From the NCBI GenBank assembly GCA_015227615.1, contig JAALGZ010000031.1:62001-126000 (forward strand): DNA of 64,000 nucleotides, in the 5' to 3' direction. The stretch comes from Labyrinthula sp. Ha. Taxonomy: Eukaryota > Sar > Bigyra > Labyrinthulida > Labyrinthulaceae. The notes below the pieces were generated by a model. It did no database searches. It was not told where the DNA came from and saw only the letters and a list, made by a program, of their open reading frames with translations. Below are positions 1-10,590 of the stretch, piece by piece. Position numbers and translations under genes: made by a program. The number at the start of each line of letters is the position of its first letter. The stretch's first letter is position 1.

Positions 1-3000
1 ATAGCAGTATTTGAACTTCTAATATGTTGATTTATACTTCCTATTTTTCACATAAACTTTTCTTGATCGTATTGATAAATCAAAAGGAGTCATGGAGCTG
101 TTTAGTTGAATCGATTTGCGCAAAGATTAGCACGAGTTAATATAAATTATAGAATCCTAGAAAACAACATGTGCTTTCCACCTATTCATCCTGTGAACTA
201 TTTTCCCCTTTCGACCTTTCCACTTTAGTTACAGTATTGCTTCCCGTCACAAGTATGTTGACTCTTGTTTTAGATATGTCAACTGATTTTATATCTAGAT
301 GGTACTTGTGTTCATTTAGTGGGCTATAGTGCTCCTTAGAGAAAATCTTTTCTGGAGCAATCTTACATTCTATTGCTAAGACCGGGAAATCAATGTGTTT
401 AGTAAACTTATATTGTAGAATTTTTCATTTGAGAATTTCCGATATGTCAAATAGGGTTTTCCCTGTAGAATTTATCCAATTTATCTGCGATTATATAGTA
501 CAACTCCACACGTCTTTGATTGACGACTAGCATTGTCGCAAATAATGTAACGCATTGTTGCCTCAAAGTTATTACCACTACCAGGGCTCCGAAGAGTGAC
601 CATGGCTTCTTTCTTGGATAAAGTCTGGCTTTCTTTCAAACATCCTCGAACATCCTCGAAAATTCTGAAGTTTCTGGATCCTTATAGCTTTCTTGGTTTC
701 CGCAGCTCCATACTTCTAATAATCATATTTGATTGTACATACTCTTGGCGTGTTTTCAAGCTTTATTTCGCCATCTTACTTTCAGAATGTCATAAACAAA
801 TTTGTGATTTTGTGTTGATAGACGGTGTACAGTCAAATGCGTTTTTAACAACCTTGGATAACTTTGGTTGGCTATACTTTATCCGGTATGTAGATGAGTT
901 TACTTTTCTACATAGTTAGGGTGTCCTTTCTTGGTTTAATCAAGTAACAAGCTTCAAGAGGCTGTAACTCTGTTCAGCTATAGTATCAAGTTGATGAGCC
1001 GGTACATTTTTTGGATACATCATCATATCTAGGCCTTGGTGTCATTATTCTGAATGCTATTTCCACTACTCGACTTACATTCGCCTTCAGTCTTAGCAAT
1101 TTCACAAATTAATTTTCCTCATAAAGCTGTGCTTGGTGCAGTAAATTTTCGTGGTAACAAACCTTAGTTCTTGTCTCATTTTTTTGATTGTTTCTGGTGG
1201 ATCTATAAAGGAGAACAAAGTTTATTGGGGGCGTTCCCAACTGTATATCTCATTTCAACCTTGTCACAGTTTCGGCAGCCCCAAAACGACTTGCTGCACA
1301 GGTTTTCAGTACCATTCGCAGTAGGAGTCGTACAAATAAGCTCATTGGCTAGTTTTCACGTAGACAGCACAGCAACGCACAAAGGAAGAAGCAAATTAGA
1401 ATGTATAGACCGCCTAGAAAACCATGAAAAAAGTAAAGAAAAGTTTCTTGTGCATAAAGTAGATAGCAAGTTCAAACCTATGGTATGTCTTGATTAACAA
1501 ATATAAGTAGATTGATGCAATTTGCTTCGATTGGTTTAATTTGAGAAAATGGCAGAGAGGCAGACCAAATTTATGTTAATAGTATTAATTATACACCCTA
1601 CTCTATGTATCGCAGGTTTTTGTTACCGAATATATCTTGCTGCTTTAAATTCCCTCAATAATGCAATAACAGTTGCTCTGGGGAAAAGGGTAAGAGATAT
1701 ACCATTTGTAAGTAGAGCTAAAGCATACAGCAGATCATCATAACAAGTATAGTGCGTACTTGCCTTTCCAAACTCATTCCTCTGATTCATTCTTCTTTAA
1801 TAGTTTCAACTAGAATACAACTCATGCACCTGTACTTCACAAAAAAACCAATGCCGATAACTTCACGATATCTAGTATCCACCTATGTCTTCTGTAGCTA
1901 TAGCTAATGTGAACACTAGGTTACTATATACCTATCACAACGGCCGTCCCTTATGGGCAATATATGAGAGAATTATGAAGTTAACATGAAAAATGAAGTG
2001 TATAACATTGTTGAATAGCCACTAGTAAAGCTATACTTAAGAAGATATCCATATGTTCTGATTCCAGACATATCATAAAGCTTGCATCAAACATTCAAAA
2101 CTTTTGGTAGAAATAATGAAGCCAGTTAGCAAATGCCGGGATAACAACCTATGAGTTATTCCATATGAGACGAAAGGTGAAAAAAATGGATGGGTCAATC
2201 AAAGCACTGCCACATACATGTTATGAACCCCATACCTCCCTCAGAGCATAAAATATGCGACATTTACGATGAGCTTTTCCATTTCTAATTCATTAAGTGC
2301 TAGGAAAAAAATAGAAAGGTCGTTAATCCGTAAAACCTTAAGGACATAGCTTTCGGCTGATAAGAAGTTAGAAAGGGCTTAATTATGTTCAGGAGAATTA
2401 TATTTGTTTAATTTGCATTGACCTAAGATAGTAACGGACGTATCATTTGTTACAGGTATATACAACTCAGTAAGCCCTGACAGCTAATACTCGCTTCATA
2501 GTAGTTTTTTCAGAAACAATGGTGAGAAATTGTCTGTTGGGAGGGTTTGGTTCCTCTATCGATTATCTGTACACCTTTTAATCAGGGTAGTCCTTTTGGA
2601 GTAGGTGAAGAAGAATGAAATGAGTTTGTTGAAACTTTCTGAACAGAGCGGCGTTGTAACACCTAGAACCTCATGGATCTTTAGTAGGGTTCCAGGTTAA
2701 TTCGGCTTTTTACTACTGATATTCAAAAGAAAACTTCTGTCTTAACTTTGTCTTTCTCTCTAAGTATAAAATCCATAGCCAGCGTTCCATCAAGAAATAC
2801 TGTGACTTCCCGTTTTCCACGCTGCCACGTCAACTACTAGTAGCTCTCCGAGTAATCTATCTTATTGAAACAGTTTTCCTCTTCTATTCCGTGCTAAAAC
2901 GTTAAAAATATTACCGTTAGTACCGCGTCAGATACTCTGCTACTATTTCTCGATGGTCTACCGTTACCTTGTTATGGAACTATTACCAATTAACGTACAC

Positions 3001-3233
3001 AAAGCTTTTCAACGGAACATAAATATATTGAAATACAACAACCTAACGTTAAGAACCATTAACGTTTCTTTTGTGTTTGGAATTAAAATTACAAAAGCGT
3101 TACGTAAGGTAACGTTTATTTTGATAAGATAATTTATCTGCAACGAACCCTATTATGTTATGTACTATTGGTAGTAACACTTCAGCCCGAACTTCTGAAT
3201 GCATGCTAACAGCCCAAAACACCCATAAAACAA
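1..3233. other. gene-free left flank
   Basis: No convincing gene is visible here. Short open frames at 602-919, 1171-1497 and 1549-1743 have no recognisable domain, and the one at 1171 begins without ATG. A 10-bp unit (acatcctcga) is repeated twice in tandem near 640-660. The last 340 bp before the MFS gene is distinctive because it holds a dense cluster of AACGTT-type motifs, listed separately. The rest looks like AT-rich intergenic sequence. Confidence 0.5.
2898..3116. promoter_or_regulatory. cluster of AACGTT / AACGG-type motifs upstream of MFS gene
   Basis: The palindrome AACGTT occurs at 2898-2903, 3045-3050, 3061-3066 and 3111-3116. Related cores lie between them: CCGTTA near 2914 and 2961, TAACGT at 2991 and AACGG at 3011. 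A perfect TTACGTAA palindrome (bZIP-like) lies at 3100-3107. AACNG/AACGTT cores resemble Myb-type binding sites, and the cluster ends about 120 bp before the transporter ATG. A regulatory role is inference. Single AACGTT copies also lie 30 bp before the kinase start (4885) and about 50 bp before the Aurora start (36411). Confidence 0.4.
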
Positions 3234-4853
3234 ATGTCGTTAAAAGAAACGGAACAAGAGGAAACAAAGCAGAAGTTAACAACAGAAGACGTGAAATCCC
3301 TAAACAATGACGAAAGTTCGAAAGATTTTGTAGTTAGTAAGCATAGGTGGTTTATTCTGGCTTCCTTCTGCTCACTCTACTTCTTTTGGAATTTCGAATC
3401 ATACAGAACAGTACCGCTCACAGCAGAGTTTGCTTTATACTTCTCGGTAACAAATGAACTCTCTGTTCAAAGTTCTTTTCCTTGGATTTCTGGAGTTGAC
3501 ACGATGATAACTTTAGAAAACTTTCTTCTCTTGTTTTATTATCCTCTTGGTGGATACTTAAATGACAACTATGGGCTCTTCACACTTAAGATAAGTGCTG
3601 CTGGATTCGCAGTTTCATCTTGGTGGTGGGTATTGGCAGGGTCTAATTACGGTGCAGTTCTAATGTCAAAGTTCATTTCATGCTTTTCAGGTGCATTAGC
3701 TGTTACTTCCTTGCTAAGAATTTCTAGTCAATGGTTTCCTTCTGGTCAGAGAGCTTTGGCAATTGCAATTGGAGCAGTTTCTTCTGTCATAGGGGCAGGT
3801 GCAGGGCTAATTGTTTTTCCTGGTTTCACATCTGGAGAGGATGTTATAGACTTTAGGTTACTTTCTTGCAAAGATTCTTTCAAGGACGACTTTAGAGAAG
3901 ACTTCCTGAATGCTACAACTTCTGATAATGAAGTCCATCTCTTATCGATTGAGTGCACTGAAGAAGCTGAAGAGGATTTCTGTAAAGTTTTTATTTTCTT
4001 TATTTTAGGTTGTGCAACTAAATTTTACCCAGAAACCATATCAATGTTTCTTGGCTTCTTAGCAATTGTGAATTTAATCTACACTTTTGCAGTTGTTCGG
4101 GACTCTCCACCAAATCCTCCCTCGCATTCTGCTCATGTTAAACCTGGACTCTCAGTGCTGGAAGCAGCAAAACTCTGTTTTTCAAGAGAGCGATTGCACT
4201 ATGTACAACTCTGTATGGCTGATTTCATCTCTTCGGGACCACCAATTCTCTTGTTCTCCACCATCAGTAGAATATTTCCACCTAGACTAAGTGATCTTGC
4301 TTTCTATGCATCAGCTGGAGGTCTTGTTCTTGGAATTCCTGCTTCTGGAATCTTCTCCTATTATCTAGATAAAACGAAAAAATACTTTGAATATACAAGT
4401 AAAGGATACCTGTTCGGTTTCCTTGCCTGGTTAGTAGTAACTATCTGTGTTGCCATTGACGAACCTTTCACTGATGCCATCATTCTTGTGATGGCCATGG
4501 TTGCGATACTAGCATATGTGCTTTGGACAGTTTCCGTGTATGAGTTGAAGTTAGAATACGTATTTAGTTCGGAAAATAGTCTCGAAGGATTTGTTATTGC
4601 AGTTGATAGAGCTATAATAAATCTTAGTAGTTTAGTGTTTGTTGCTAGTATTCCCCCAGAAAGATATGAGGGACCATTAATTAGTGGAAGACTGTTTAGC
4701 TTCCTTGTTGGTGCTGTTTGTATGGGAATAGGTGTAGTCTTAGTGTATACTATCAAAGACAAAAGAAAATATCTTAGGTTAGAATATGAGGCTGAAAAAG
4801 AAAACGAAAAGAAACAAGCTAGTGTCGAAGTCAACAAGAAAAATGAGCTTTAG
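3234..4853 (+). CDS. major facilitator superfamily transporter, FLVCR/SLC49-like
   Basis: A 539-residue polytopic membrane protein with about 12 hydrophobic segments and charged tails at both ends. The MFS motif-A signature appears as GGYLNDNYG in the loop after the second or third helix. The segment SSQWFPSGQRALAIAIG followed by a Gly/Ala-rich helix resembles the helix 4-5 region of FLVCR/DIRC2-type (SLC49) transporters, which move heme or choline-like solutes. That subfamily and any substrate are inference. A large acidic, Ser/Thr-rich loop with several Cys residues splits the helices near residues 200-250, and the C-terminal 40 residues are Lys/Glu-rich. The start is the first ATG in a good A-rich context. 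The kinase gene follows on the same strand only 66 bp downstream, and a cluster of AACGTT motifs precedes this gene. Confidence 0.8.
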   Translation: MSLKETEQEETKQKLTTEDVKSLNNDESSKDFVVSKHRWFILASFCSLYFFWNFESYRTVPLTAEFALYFSVTNELSVQSSFPWISGVDTMITLENFLLLFYYPLGGYLNDNYGLFTLKISAAGFAVSSWWWVLAGSNYGAVLMSKFISCFSGALAVTSLLRISSQWFPSGQRALAIAIGAVSSVIGAGAGLIVFPGFTSGEDVIDFRLLSCKDSFKDDFREDFLNATTSDNEVHLLSIECTEEAEEDFCKVFIFFILGCATKFYPETISMFLGFLAIVNLIYTFAVVRDSPPNPPSHSAHVKPGLSVLEAAKLCFSRERLHYVQLCMADFISSGPPILLFSTISRIFPPRLSDLAFYASAGGLVLGIPASGIFSYYLDKTKKYFEYTSKGYLFGFLAWLVVTICVAIDEPFTDAIILVMAMVAILAYVLWTVSVYELKLEYVFSSENSLEGFVIAVDRAIINLSSLVFVASIPPERYEGPLISGRLFSFLVGAVCMGIGVVLVYTIKDKRKYLRLEYEAEKENEKKQASVEVNKKNEL

Positions 4854-4919
4854 TTAATTTTGTTTAATTTTTGATATCTTTTTTAACGTTTAAATATTTC
4901 TAAACTGTTAGAGTAAAAT

Positions 4920-6437
4920 ATGAGTAAAACAGCAAGAGGAAAAAGTATTTTTAAAGGAGAAAAGTTGAAAACACCATTGAATATTTATTCTCATGGACTC
5001 CGGATAAAGAGATTTAAACCTCCTTCGCTGTCAGCACGAGAGCCTATGTATAGACCTTTAGAGAGAAGAGTAAATGAGTTGAGTACTCGAAGAGAGGAAG
5101 GCGTGAAGGAGAGAATTGATAAGCACATTAAAAATAACACAATTGTTCCTCGCAGGAACAGAAGAAATAAATCTTGCCTACCTCCTTTGCTAAGTGAGAC
5201 TCCTGGAATAAAATACAAGATGGAAAAGGGACTAAGAGAGATTAGAAATCATTCTAAGATGCTTAATTTTGAGAATGGAAAACTGAAGAATAAAGGGATC
5301 TTTCCTGAAGACTTTTCTTGTTGTGTAAAAACTCCACGACAGGTGCAATTAAACAAAATTAATACCATTCGTACTAAAAAGAAGGATCGAAAAGCGCCAA
5401 GTACTCCAGACAAAATAAGTAAGCAAATTGGATGTCATAGAAAACGCAGTAAAAGGGAAAGCCAAACTGGAGGTGAAAAGAAAAGAAAACTGTTAAGTGG
5501 AATTTACAAGTACTCATTCAAACAAGTACTAGGAAAAGGAACTTTTGGGATGGTAAAGAAAGCAGAGATCCTGCCAGATAGAAGGCATCAGTTGCGCTTT
5601 GTAGCGATTAAGATCTTGGAACATTGCAAAATCAGAGATGCACAAGACTTGGAGAGGGTAAGGAGAGAAATAGCAATACTAAAGTTTGTCAAGCAGGAGA
5701 ATATAATTGAACTGATAGAAGTGATTTTCCATTCGAAAACCTTATACTTGGTTTTAGAATTCCTAAATCAAGGGGAACTTTATCAGTATATTGTACAAAG
5801 GAAAAGAATTTCTGAAGAGGAGGCATTTTATTTCTTGGAACAGATGCTTTCAGGTTTGGAATATTTGCACTTGCATGGAATTGTACATAGAGACATGAAA
5901 CCTGAAAATCTGCTTTTAAATCGAAGAAAACATGAGAAGAAACTAATCCTGAAAATAAGTGATTTTGGACTTAGTAACATGATTCCCGGCTCTTTAAATA
6001 GAATAATAAAACAGAAGGAATCTCTAGATACAAAATCTGAAATTGTACAGGTTAGACGTGGTAGCAGAATCTGGTCTGTTACAGAGGGAAGTCATAAGAT
6101 ACACTATTTTCAAACTGCTTGCGGATCTCCTTGTTATGCCGCGCCAGAGCTCGTTGCAGGAGTTCCTTATGATGGAACAAGAACTGACATCTGGAGCATT
6201 GGGGTTATTCTGTTTGCCATGATTTGTGGGTACTTACCATTTGAGGATGCCGACACAGAAATGTTGTATGAAAAAATTGTGGCAGTAAAGTATGAAAAGC
6301 CAAATTCGCTCCTAATGTCCCAGGAAGCCTTTGAGGTCGTAGATGGAATTTTGGAGCTAAATCCTCGAAAAAGATTATATATCGGCAATATTAGGACAAC
6401 CGAGTGGGCATTACGTATGGAAAAGAGATATACATAA
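4920..6437 (+). CDS. Ser/Thr protein kinase, CAMKL/SNF1-like, with activation-segment insertion
   Basis: A 505-residue protein with a basic, low-complexity N-terminal half (about 1-195) and a complete kinase domain. Visible elements are the glycine loop LGKGTFGMV (about 204-212), VAIKIL with the ATP-binding lysine, HRDMKPEN (H323), the magnesium-binding DFGLSN (D348) and CGSPCYAAPE (APE at 408-410). DFGLSN and CGSPxYAAPE are typical of the SNF1/AMPK/MARK group of CAMK kinases. DFG to APE spans about 62 residues, roughly 30 more than usual, because a basic, polar insertion sits in the activation segment. It is in frame and too long to be one of this genome's 30-nt introns. No UBA or KA1 domain follows; the protein ends shortly after the C-lobe. 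The stop codon lies 1 nt from the stop of the convergent NTPase gene. Confidence 0.88.
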   Translation: MSKTARGKSIFKGEKLKTPLNIYSHGLRIKRFKPPSLSAREPMYRPLERRVNELSTRREEGVKERIDKHIKNNTIVPRRNRRNKSCLPPLLSETPGIKYKMEKGLREIRNHSKMLNFENGKLKNKGIFPEDFSCCVKTPRQVQLNKINTIRTKKKDRKAPSTPDKISKQIGCHRKRSKRESQTGGEKKRKLLSGIYKYSFKQVLGKGTFGMVKKAEILPDRRHQLRFVAIKILEHCKIRDAQDLERVRREIAILKFVKQENIIELIEVIFHSKTLYLVLEFLNQGELYQYIVQRKRISEEEAFYFLEQMLSGLEYLHLHGIVHRDMKPENLLLNRRKHEKKLILKISDFGLSNMIPGSLNRIIKQKESLDTKSEIVQVRRGSRIWSVTEGSHKIHYFQTACGSPCYAAPELVAGVPYDGTRTDIWSIGVILFAMICGYLPFEDADTEMLYEKIVAVKYEKPNSLLMSQEAFEVVDGILELNPRKRLYIGNIRTTEWALRMEKRYT

Positions 6438-6438
6438 A

Positions 6439-8286
6439 TTAAATAGTTTGCTGTTGCGCCTTCGTTATAGCTACTTCCATATCTGCTGCGGTTACCAATG
6501 TATTCTCTTCTGAGCAAGCCTCTAAACGCGCAAGCAGCTCTGTCATGAAAACCATCAATTCTCTTGGAGTTCTTAACTTTGAAATCGCAGCTGAGAAATC
6601 CTCTTTTTCTACGTGTTTAAATAAGGAGCTAAAGTTTTCAGCAGCTTTCTTGAGTGAATCTTTGTCAGTCAAGGTTTCTTCATAGTCCCATTGAGCTGCG
6701 AGAAATCTTTTCTTAGCTAAATCCAGCAACTGGAACCTTGACCAAGTTAAGTCTCTTACAAAATGCCTGTCAAATCGTGCCTCTCGTACCACTTTGTCGG
6801 TACTAAGATCCAGAGCAGCCCTGGAATCAGGAAAGAAGAAGTGCAATCTCCCTCTATTGAGAATCTCATTTCTACATACCTCGCGCGCAAAGGCTTTAAG
6901 AGAAGAACTATATCTAAGAGGATCCAATAATCCAACTTCATCAAAACAATCTCCAAAAACTGCAACTCCATCAGTATAACCACAACCAACACAAAGTGAG
7001 TTCAGAAGTTCCAACTTACTCTGCGCAGACTCTCCAAGATATAGTCTAATAACTGTATCAGCGGAATCATTAGGAGAAACTAGAGTTCCCAATAAGGTTT
7101 TCAATAGTTTTACTCTAGACTGATCTAAGGTGACGACTCTCACAGTCTTACAAACCTTTTCTAGCCTGTCAGTTGTTCTCTTTCTATATTTTCTGACCTT
7201 TGCATATCCAATGGCAAATAAACCAAGAGATATACCCGCACAAACAGCTGCAAAGGTTTTATTCACAGAGGTTTCTTGGGAAAAGATAATCTGTTGTGAT
7301 GTTGGTTCCACCCTGCTAACAGGGATGGTACTTTCATGTACGGGTGCAACCGCTGGCTCAACTGGTGCAGTTTTTCCCCAGAGACCAAACGAAGGGATCT
7401 TTGACGTCAGTTTAGATAGATAAGAATCTGATTTGGGACTGTCAGCTGGTGCAGGAGGTAGTTCTGGTTCTGGTGCAGCTGGGGGAGGGGTTACAACTTT
7501 GACTTCTCTCTGCGAAATACCTGAGCTACCGTTTGAGAAGAAAATTTTACCGGCCAGTAACAAAAACGTTAACCCACCAGTATTGATGTATTGGTAGTTT
7601 TGTATCACTCTAGGGTTCAAGGCCATGTAGATCTGAAACGGCAACAAGGTGCTTCTCAAGTAATTCAACGTGTTCGAATCTTCTTGCGTGAAGAGATGAG
7701 CAAGGAGTAAAAATTGAGCTGCACTTCTCCTGTCTTTTTTTAAATGTTTCACTATTCTTTGCCCTTGGGATGAGTTATGAGATACTTCTTTCACCAATGA
7801 GTTTATTGCACAAGACAAGATACAATCAGCTACGTCTGCAGAAGTCCAGAACTCAGGAAATCTTGCATCCCAATTATCCTCATCTGCATCTATTCTTTTC
7901 ATGAACGCCTTTAAGCTATTTTGCAGACTTCCAGGCTGGCAAAGGTCAACAATGAACACAGGTTTTTCCTTGGTTGTCTCGAAAGTGGGGTTGGTTTCCT
8001 TAATTGTTTCATTCTCAAAAGCTGCTTGGTTATGTTGCTCATATTTTTGCATCATCATTAACCTAATCGTTGTTTTCCCGCTACCTCTTCTTCCAAAATA
8101 AAGATACGTAGTTTCCGAAGGCCTGAAACCTTGTAAATCGGAATGCAAGTAGAAAGACTGCGTTTGGAGTAAACTTTTTTCAGCAGTCCGGTCTACATAC
8201 GGATTTCTACCTAGTCCAAGAGATTCAAGCATTCGACTTCCTGAGTGAAGAGAGGGGACTTCGTGTTCTTCCATAGTCTTTGGCAT
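6439..8286 (-). CDS. membrane-anchored P-loop NTPase of unknown family
   Basis: A 615-residue protein with an N-terminal Walker A motif, GRRGSGKTT (residues 66-73 region), after a conserved-looking LGLGRNPY segment. A hydrophobic stretch at about 236-252 is followed by a Pro/Ala-rich linker (about 266-330) and a clear transmembrane helix at about 344-363 capped by a basic KVRKYRKR stop-transfer sequence. A Walker-B-like VAVFGDCFDE lies at 441-450, with hydrophobic residues before Asp and a catalytic-looking DE. The NTPase core therefore seems interrupted by a membrane hairpin and linker. STAND, KAP or AAA-like ATPases with inserted helices are comparable in outline, but I cannot name a family. 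The C-terminal third is helical and charged. It is convergent with the kinase gene, with 1 nt between stops. Confidence 0.65.
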   Translation of the reverse strand: MPKTMEEHEVPSLHSGSRMLESLGLGRNPYVDRTAEKSLLQTQSFYLHSDLQGFRPSETTYLYFGRRGSGKTTIRLMMMQKYEQHNQAAFENETIKETNPTFETTKEKPVFIVDLCQPGSLQNSLKAFMKRIDADEDNWDARFPEFWTSADVADCILSCAINSLVKEVSHNSSQGQRIVKHLKKDRRSAAQFLLLAHLFTQEDSNTLNYLRSTLLPFQIYMALNPRVIQNYQYINTGGLTFLLLAGKIFFSNGSSGISQREVKVVTPPPAAPEPELPPAPADSPKSDSYLSKLTSKIPSFGLWGKTAPVEPAVAPVHESTIPVSRVEPTSQQIIFSQETSVNKTFAAVCAGISLGLFAIGYAKVRKYRKRTTDRLEKVCKTVRVVTLDQSRVKLLKTLLGTLVSPNDSADTVIRLYLGESAQSKLELLNSLCVGCGYTDGVAVFGDCFDEVGLLDPLRYSSSLKAFAREVCRNEILNRGRLHFFFPDSRAALDLSTDKVVREARFDRHFVRDLTWSRFQLLDLAKKRFLAAQWDYEETLTDKDSLKKAAENFSSLFKHVEKEDFSAAISKLRTPRELMVFMTELLARLEACSEENTLVTAADMEVAITKAQQQTI

Positions 8287-10590
8287 CTGTGATCTTACGT
8301 GCTTTCTTTGTTTCGCTACAGAAAGATTTCTTTTTCAGAGACTGTGCGAAATGCGCAACCTTTGGGGAATCTTGCAACCCGTTTGTGCGACAGCCCTTTT
8401 CTATATTTAGAGATAACTGATAAAGGAAATAGGTTTAAGATTTATGAATCTGTAAAATAAAATATTAATTATCAGAATAAAATGCAGTGGAATTTTCTTC
8501 TTAGATTTAGAGATAGTTTGTGTTATCCCCTTAAGAATCTCCTTGGATTTTTAGGGTGTTTAATGAGATCGAAGAAAACCTAGAATCTCTAGAAAGAGTC
8601 AAGAAAAGAGCAACTAAAAGAGTCGTGGATAGAAACAATAGGTGACTAAAATAACTGCACCTCGTAATCATATTTTTTTCTGAAATTATGAGAGGGGAGA
8701 ATCATAAACCTTAGAGTGCATTAGTTGCCCATTTCCATGTTGGAAACAGCTAAGAATAGCACAAAGAAAGCTTAGAATAAAGTACAAAGTCTTCTTCAAG
8801 CTATTGGGTTCCCATTAACGTATGGTTTTGATATTCTTAAATTGTTGCTTTTAGCATATATTACAATTACTAAGCTATAAGTTGGATTAGCATTTTCCAA
8901 GTAGTGTCTCCTTACTCTCACATTAGAAAGAAAATCTAAACGCCTTCAGCTCACAGGCATCGGATTTTTGTTCAATATGTCGTGTTCCTCCCTATTATGA
9001 AGAATATAAATTAGAGTTTTCTAAGTTTAACGAGTCATAGTTAACTAAAATATCAAGCTTAGCAAATAAAAGCTTGTTAAAGTTAGGCCGTTGGCTTTTT
9101 GGAAAATAGAAGCAACTTTAACTACCGTGGCAGTAAAGCTATAACATGTAGCATATGTTGTGTCCATAGTTTGATAGCAATTTCATAAAGGCAAACAAAC
9201 AGAATTTTAAGCACTCTTGCTTAATATGGTTGACAATTTCTTCAAGACATGTTCAGCTAAGGGCAATTGTCCATTACATCGTCGTTACACAATCTTTCAA
9301 CTATGGATAAAGTTGATTGGTCTTGGTATTGTCTACGGTTTCATCACTCAGATTGGATTTCAAAGGTATTCTACGTTACTATATTATGTTATTTATGATT
9401 TGGTGCTACTATCTATACAAGATTGGGCAACCTATTCCAGACAAAAATCTCTCAAAACTTTGTTTTCTGAGATTTGACCTATGAATGATGCTTTACATGT
9501 ACTTATTACCCATACAACTTCCATTGTTAAGCTTAGTTTCTACAACTGGAATCTTCCTTTATGCTAACGTTATTAAGAACTTACTCAGATTGCCGAAAAA
9601 ATGCAAACTTATTGAAGAACAAAATTATTCTTGTTACCTTAATCCTGATATAAGAATATTGGTAAAAAAACTCCTAGGAAAACAATGAAGAATTTATCCA
9701 AAAAAAAATTTATTCTTGCATGGTTTCCCTGCTTAGGCTGTTTTTCTCGAAGAACATCCGGCATTAGCTGCTCCAAAATAGTTAAATCTACGTTTTGAAA
9801 GACTGCCTACGATTTACCTTCGTAAATCAAACCAAGAACCTATTGATATGATCTCAGGAGAAATTATTGACAATGTTTCATGGTAGGTAATAAATAAGTA
9901 CTCTTTCACTTTCAAAAAAGATTGTTGATTAAATGGAAAGGAGAAGTATATTGTGGTAGGACTCATTATCTACTAGCTAACTAATTGCAAGGTATATGCT
10001 TAGTCTTTTCTGTACCAATGACTATACTTTTAATATTAAGCATCAGTCATAGAACCTCCAAAACTTCACTGGAATACAATGAATGGGGTAATTGCCATGT
10101 TACTCCTTCAAAATTGTGCTAGAAGCAAAACAACGCAGTTTTGAAGAAGGCTGGCTCGTTTAGATGCTTAACAGAGTGAATGCATCTTACTTGGACTGAG
10201 AGTTTATGCTATCCTTGAATCCTTGCCTTCTACTTTAATGCACATTTTTTTATATTTTAAAAAGGAACCGCATTAACCTCATTAGAAAGAGTGCAATTAC
10301 TGTAAGATAAACTCTAAGTAAAGTTTTTTAATAGTGACAGAACATTTAGTGCAAACATTTTTTTATTTTTTATATAATCCAGCTTTGGAACATCTTCCCC
10401 ATATCATACATCTTTGAATATTTTCTGTTTTTTTTTTAAGTTTAGTTCCTTAACACAACTTTCTCCTTGTTTGACCCACTGCCCTAAACTTAGTCGCCAA
10501 GAGAGACCTGTCCACTCACTCGAAGCAACAATATTGGATTACCATTATAAACAAAAAAAAATTTGCCACGTCATATAGTGACGATATTCT
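8287..10590. other. intergenic region
   Basis: This separates the NTPase gene (minus) from the Nudix gene (plus). The first 120 bp beside the NTPase start is relatively GC-rich, with several tgcg/gcgc words, as might fit a promoter. The only coding-like material is the pair of short open frames near 9226-9688, listed separately. The remainder is AT-rich with stops in all frames. Confidence 0.45.
9226..9688 (+). pseudogene. possible gene remnant, two short frames
   Basis: Two adjacent open frames read 9226-9477 (about 83 residues, starting at ATG) and 9485-9688 (67 residues) in different frames. The first has a Cys-containing N-terminus, then an aromatic, hydrophobic segment and a charged end. 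It vaguely recalls the C-terminal helices of piggyBac-type transposases, but the resemblance is weak and no catalytic residue is present. No GT..AG pair of the local 30-nt size joins the frames cleanly. It could be a decayed gene, a DNA-transposon fragment or chance. I do not assign a function. Confidence 0.2.

Noticed and set aside
602-1100. Possible old retroelement remnant on the minus strand
   Set aside because: A few scattered words looked family-like, but no domain was readable with confidence.
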